From: JBGSUE01 sp041753515
Lineage (GTDB): Bacteria; Patescibacteriota; Microgenomatia; UBA10105; UBA927
NCBI GenBank assembly: GCA_041753515.1
Contig: JBGSUE010000057.1
Location: 1-8,572, forward strand
DNA length: 8,572 bases
Direction: 5' to 3'
The stretch's first letter is position 1; each line of letters opens with the position of its first letter. The notes below the pieces were generated by a model. The model was not told where the DNA came from, ran no database searches, and saw only the letters and a program-made list of their open reading frames with translations. Positions 6,073 through 8,572 of the stretch are shown piece after piece. The position numbers and the translations under genes are program-made.

Positions 6073-6300
6073 TTATTTTTTCGATGAAATCTTCACCGGA
6101 AAGGATCCTGAATCGGGTTTTGAAATGGGAATTTTTACCTCTCGTCCTTTCCTAGCTGCACCCAAAAAAGCTTTTTGCAGGGTATCAGCCAAATCTTTCT
6201 TCTCCCCTGCCACCAGCTGCGGCTGGGATTCAGCCGTCAATTGATGCGAAGGACCGGTATATGCTGACTTTGCGATAAATACAACATCATTCTCACTCAT
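6073..6300 (-). CDS. Hypothetical 75-aa protein
   Basis: Not recognised. The protein is hydrophilic and basic at its end (KPDSGSFPVKISSKK), with a short amphipathic stretch KKDLADTLQKAFLGAARKGR (about 34-53) that could form a helix. It has no Cys cluster, signal peptide or membrane segment. Support for a real gene comes from its upstream region: TATAAT 9 nt before the ATG and TTGTAT 18 bp further up, the best promoter in the window. It is divergent from the phosphatase-like gene, with 143 bp between the starts. The function is unknown. Confidence 0.55.
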   Translation of the reverse strand: MSENDVVFIAKSAYTGPSHQLTAESQPQLVAGEKKDLADTLQKAFLGAARKGREVKIPISKPDSGSFPVKISSKK

Positions 6301-6309
6301 ATGTACAGT

Positions 6310-6339
6310 ATTATAGTGATTCTTTTGTCAGGGATACAA
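6310..6339 (-). promoter_or_regulatory. Promoter of the 75-aa protein gene
   Basis: On the minus strand, TTGTAT (6334-6339) and TATAAT (6310-6315) are separated by 18 bp, close to a sigma-70 consensus. The -10 lies 9 nt before the ATG at 6300, so the transcript would begin within a few bases of the start codon. Confidence 0.55.
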
Positions 6340-6427
6340 GCATATTGAGGGAATACTGCAGACCTGGCAGGAGAGTGTTTTGGGGCCAAATGTGGGATAT
6401 TTATTAAGAATAAAAAAATATCAATGG

Positions 6428-6433
6428 TATAAT
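6428..6433 (+). promoter_or_regulatory. Probable -10 element (TATAAT) of the phosphatase-like gene
   Basis: A perfect TATAAT lies 10 nt before the ATG at 6444, after a very A/T-rich stretch (6409-6425). No clear -35 and no Shine-Dalgarno sequence are seen. Confidence 0.5.
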
Positions 6434-6443
6434 TACTCCTAAT

Positions 6444-7232
6444 ATGCCATCAGAGCAAGCCGTACCTCCACCTCACACCCAACCAGGAGAGACTCGTTCT
6501 CCTTCCGACGGACAAAACCGCGAAGTACTGGAAAAACCACGTTTCCGGTTTGGGAATCCGTCCATCATTCAAACAACCCCGGATAATTCATTAGGCGGTG
6601 ATGTGGTAAGAGCGTCGGAAAAAGAACTTATTATTGTCGATGGGACATTGAGTGGTGCTGATGCAAAAAGATCCGAAGCGGAAGCCCTGGCAAGTATTTT
6701 GCATGACAATAACGATCTTTTATTTAACAGCCAATCATATGTATCCGTAAAACCTGAAAAATCCCAACTCAAAATCCGGGCACGGGGCGGAACAATTGCG
6801 GTTGCTTGGATTCAGACAGCGGAAGCAATCGAGCCGTCGACACTATGGCTTGGAGACGATGAACTTCATCCGGGTCCTTCATTGAAATTGTTCGATGCGA
6901 AAAACACTGTAGGCATAACGCTACTGAGTGACGGCGGAATCCATATATTGGCACATCCTGATATATTCGGACTACTTCGGGGCAGTGTCACTGCCGCGCC
7001 AGATATTGCCATTCGGTTCCAACGTGGGAAGATTGATTATGAATTTATGGAGGGCGCATTGAAGAGAATTCTGACACCGTTTACCACGACACTGAACCGG
7101 ACCGGAAATTTTGATGAAACACTGAATATCATTGCGGAACAATTCCAAAGATTCCAAAAACTGAAAAATGTAACACCTCTAGACCTTGATGATGCCACGC
7201 TCGTTAGTGCCTCACTTATGCCTGCAAAATAA
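6444..7232 (+). CDS. Compact PP2C/PPM-like protein phosphatase
   Basis: The 262-aa protein shows, in order, the weakly conserved motifs of metal-dependent PP2C/PPM Ser/Thr phosphatases: an Asp-Gly pair after a hydrophobic strand (ELIIVDG, D66-G67), GGTIAVAWI (115-123, the usual GTTA strand), a Gly-Asp (LWLGDD, G137-D138), LLSDGG (S162-D163-G164) and, near the end, LDDATLVSASL (D249-D250), the usual D-N/D-A-T. The metal-binding aspartates are therefore present. The segment between GD and SDG is unusually short (about 25 residues), and the first 35 residues are Pro/Ser-rich and probably disordered. The match is by motif order rather than strong identity. It probably acts in the cytoplasm on phosphoproteins, though no kinase gene is adjacent. 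A pseudophosphatase is the main alternative. Confidence 0.65.
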   Translation: MPSEQAVPPPHTQPGETRSPSDGQNREVLEKPRFRFGNPSIIQTTPDNSLGGDVVRASEKELIIVDGTLSGADAKRSEAEALASILHDNNDLLFNSQSYVSVKPEKSQLKIRARGGTIAVAWIQTAEAIEPSTLWLGDDELHPGPSLKLFDAKNTVGITLLSDGGIHILAHPDIFGLLRGSVTAAPDIAIRFQRGKIDYEFMEGALKRILTPFTTTLNRTGNFDETLNIIAEQFQRFQKLKNVTPLDLDDATLVSASLMPAK

Positions 7233-7261
7233 CTGTCCGCTTTCATACACTTTTATTAGTC

Positions 7262-7357
7262 TTATGGTTCTTTGAGAAGCACATCCGCTCTTGCATGAAC
7301 ACCCACCATATCACTGAACTGTTTCTTTAGATCAACTAATCCAAATGTTTCACTCAT
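7262..7357 (-). CDS. Possible 31-aa protein
   Basis: A short frame begins MSETFGLVDLKKQFSDMVGV and ends in LLKEP before TAA at 7262-7264. Composition is protein-like. TATGAT lies 6 nt and TATAGT 11 nt before the ATG, the same close spacing seen at other genes here. It is too short to assign and could instead be the start of a decayed gene. Confidence 0.35.
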   Translation of the reverse strand: MSETFGLVDLKKQFSDMVGVHARADVLLKEP

Positions 7358-7427
7358 ACGGATATCATACTATACAGTTCTTTCCGCATTATTTTATACC
7401 AAAATCCGGGCAAAGACAGATTTGTTT

Positions 7428-7862
7428 CTACCGGTTCAGCCAGGTGATGGTGGCTTGGAGAACAGTCGCAAACAGGCACCAGAGAAGGTAGGGGATGTTG
7501 GCGATTATAATCCAGTTGTAGGAAGGAGCGCCTGTTTCGATGTGGCGAGTCAATCCGTGTATATAAAGGGCATAGAGTGCCCACACGAGCGTCACCACGA
7601 CAAGTAGGATGTCTGCCAGTGCTAGCATGTTGTTCCGGAGTCCAAACTGAATGGGAGTGAATACAAAATTGAAGATGAGATTGAGGGCAAACGGCAATGC
7701 AACCGTCCAGGGAATTTCCCGGGTTGCCGTTTTATAGAATACGGTGCCGTATGTGACGGCAATGATTGCGTAAAGAACACTCCAGACCGGACCGAACAGC
7801 CACCCCGGCGGTGCCCATGCGGGTTTTGCGAGCGACTGATACCAGAAATATGATCCGTTCAT
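7428..7862 (-). CDS. tspO: TspO/MBR family membrane protein
   Basis: This 144-aa integral membrane protein has the TspO/MBR (translocator protein, peripheral benzodiazepine receptor-like) signature. W7-Y8 is followed by KPAWAPPGWLFGPVWSVLY (13-31), then NLIFNFVFTPIQFGLRN (61-77) and a C-terminal IPYLLWCLFATVLQATITWLN. Five hydrophobic segments fit the five-helix fold. Family members bind tetrapyrroles and related ligands, but the ligand here is unknown. It is slightly shorter than the usual 155-170 residues but has all core motifs. The ATG at 7862 has no Shine-Dalgarno sequence. The start is only 45 bp from the divergent glycoside hydrolase start, so the two share a regulatory region. Confidence 0.95.
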   Translation of the reverse strand: MNGSYFWYQSLAKPAWAPPGWLFGPVWSVLYAIIAVTYGTVFYKTATREIPWTVALPFALNLIFNFVFTPIQFGLRNNMLALADILLVVVTLVWALYALYIHGLTRHIETGAPSYNWIIIANIPYLLWCLFATVLQATITWLNR

Positions 7863-7879
7863 ATAACGCTATTTACTTC

Positions 7880-7896
7880 TATACTAGAGTAGTATA
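7880..7896. promoter_or_regulatory. Palindrome in a divergent promoter region (possible operator)
   Basis: TATACTAGAGTAGTATA is a perfect inverted repeat with 7-bp arms around GAG, in the 45-bp gap between tspO and the GH38-like gene. It overlaps the putative -10 (TATACT, 7893-7898) of the rightward gene. Its position would let one bound protein affect both genes. The A/T-rich arms may be chance overlap of two -10-like sequences. Confidence 0.4.
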
Positions 7897-7898
7897 CT
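7893..7898 (+). promoter_or_regulatory. Probable -10 element of the GH38-like gene
   Basis: TATACT lies 9 nt before the GTG at 7908, repeating the close -10 to start spacing of other first-in-unit genes. It supports GTG 7908 as the start, with TTG 7911 as the alternative. Confidence 0.4.
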
Positions 7899-7907
7899 AT
7901 ATCCACT

Positions 7908-8572
7908 GTGTTGAAATTTCGAGTAATATTCCCAATATTTGCCGTCTTCTGCCTTCTCTCTCCAATGTTTCCATACCCTGTTTCTGCCCAAAGCCCACAA
8001 AAACGTATCTATATCGCCAATGATGATCATACTGATTTCCTTTGGACTGCCGGAGAAAACGTCTATAAACAGGCGTTTCTTGAGATGATCGATTACTATA
8101 TCAACCTCGCTAATACTACATCGGGAAATCCATCACAATACCAGTCTCGATTCAACCTGGACGGAAGCTATTGGGTAGATGTCTATGAAAAAAACAGAAC
8201 AACGGCACAATTTGATCAGCTTATCGAAAAAATCCAGTCAGGGCACATAACTATGCCGCTCAATGGTCTGAGCATCGTCTATGGAGGACAACCAACCGAA
8301 ACAGTTCTGCGCGGCATGTACTACCCGGGCCTTTTAGAGCGGCGCTATGGACTTGATATAAATCTGGCCATGGCGATGGAAAATATGACTATGCCGTATG
8401 GACTTGGGACTCTCTGGAGCGGTGCCGGCGGAAAATACAGCTGGCAGGGAGTGTGCAACTGTTCAACAGTTGTAACAGGCGCTGAGAACCGGCCTCAGGA
8501 AATCTACTGGTGGAATGGAATTGACGGCAGCAGGATTCTCATGAAGTGGAATTCACTATTGGGAGGAAATCA
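7908..8572 (+). CDS. Exported GH38-like glycoside hydrolase (alpha-mannosidase-type), N-terminal part
   Basis: The frame is open from GTG 7908 (or TTG 7911) to the window edge, 221 codons. It starts with a signal peptide: LKFR, a hydrophobic run to residue about 20, and V-S-A at 25-27 with cleavage before Q28, so the enzyme is exported. The mature part begins RIYIANDDHTDFLWT, matching the first strand of the GH38 N-terminal barrel with the zinc-binding H-x-D (H41, D43). Further family-like features are RFNLDGSYWVDVY, an IEKIQSGHI helix, GGQPTETVLRGMYY, and LAMAMENMTMPYGLGTLWSGAGGKY. In classical alpha-mannosidases the last segment holds the nucleophile Asp; here it reads MENMTMP, without an Asp. 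The substrate is unknown, but an extracytoplasmic glycan is likely. An upstream in-frame stop (7890-7892) limits the start. No Shine-Dalgarno sequence is seen. Confidence 0.75.
   Translation, partial: MLKFRVIFPIFAVFCLLSPMFPYPVSAQSPQKRIYIANDDHTDFLWTAGENVYKQAFLEMIDYYINLANTTSGNPSQYQSRFNLDGSYWVDVYEKNRTTAQFDQLIEKIQSGHITMPLNGLSIVYGGQPTETVLRGMYYPGLLERRYGLDINLAMAMENMTMPYGLGTLWSGAGGKYSWQGVCNCSTVVTGAENRPQEIYWWNGIDGSRILMKWNSLLGGN

Noticed and set aside
1..8572. tRNA genes, CRISPR arrays, transposase genes or IS ends
   Set aside because: No cloverleaf, regularly spaced repeats, transposase motifs or long terminal inverted repeats were seen by eye on either strand.

Overview
The window looks like a moderate-GC bacterial chromosome segment made of small transcription units, several conserved but unfamiliar proteins, and a few recognisable accessory genes. 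A Patescibacteria/CPR-type genome is my best guess. It rests on three soft signs: many small lineage-specific proteins, a copy of the dispersed palindromic repeat that translates as 'PELVEG'-like peptides, and NAD salvage by a lone nicotinamidase. It is not proven by any marker gene. No rRNA, tRNA, CRISPR array or intact insertion sequence was found.

Layout. 2-526 (+) is the 3' part of a probable nucleotidyltransferase-like gene entering from the left. 626-2432 is a minus-strand block, transcribed right to left: a RhuM-Fic/Doc protein, a truncated MFS transporter, and a nicotinamidase that overlaps the transporter remnant. 2556-4421 (minus) is a second block: a membrane-anchored DUF2726 protein, an unrecognised 321-aa protein with an internal repeat, and a YdeI/OmpD-associated-family protein. 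A palindromic repeat element lies between this block and the RhuM-Fic gene. 4623-5969 (minus) encodes a 448-aa protein that reads as several winged-helix units, probably a regulator. 6073-6300 (minus, 75 aa) and 6444-7232 (+, a compact PP2C/PPM-like phosphatase) are divergent. 7262-7357 may hold a 31-codon gene. 7428-7862 (minus) is TspO/MBR. Divergent from it, at 7908, is an exported GH38-type (alpha-mannosidase-like) glycoside hydrolase that runs off the right edge.

Two patterns cross gene boundaries. Genes that begin a transcription unit tend to have a TATAAT-like hexamer only about 7-10 nt before the start codon, as expected for leaderless or nearly leaderless mRNAs. Genes in internal positions (the 321-aa protein and YdeI) instead have Shine-Dalgarno sequences. 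Also, all 11 confident stop codons are TAA or TAG, none TGA. The genes do not form one pathway. The clearest functional themes are NAD salvage, phosphosignalling or target modification (Fic/Doc, PP2C-like), DNA-binding regulation, and cell-surface glycan processing.
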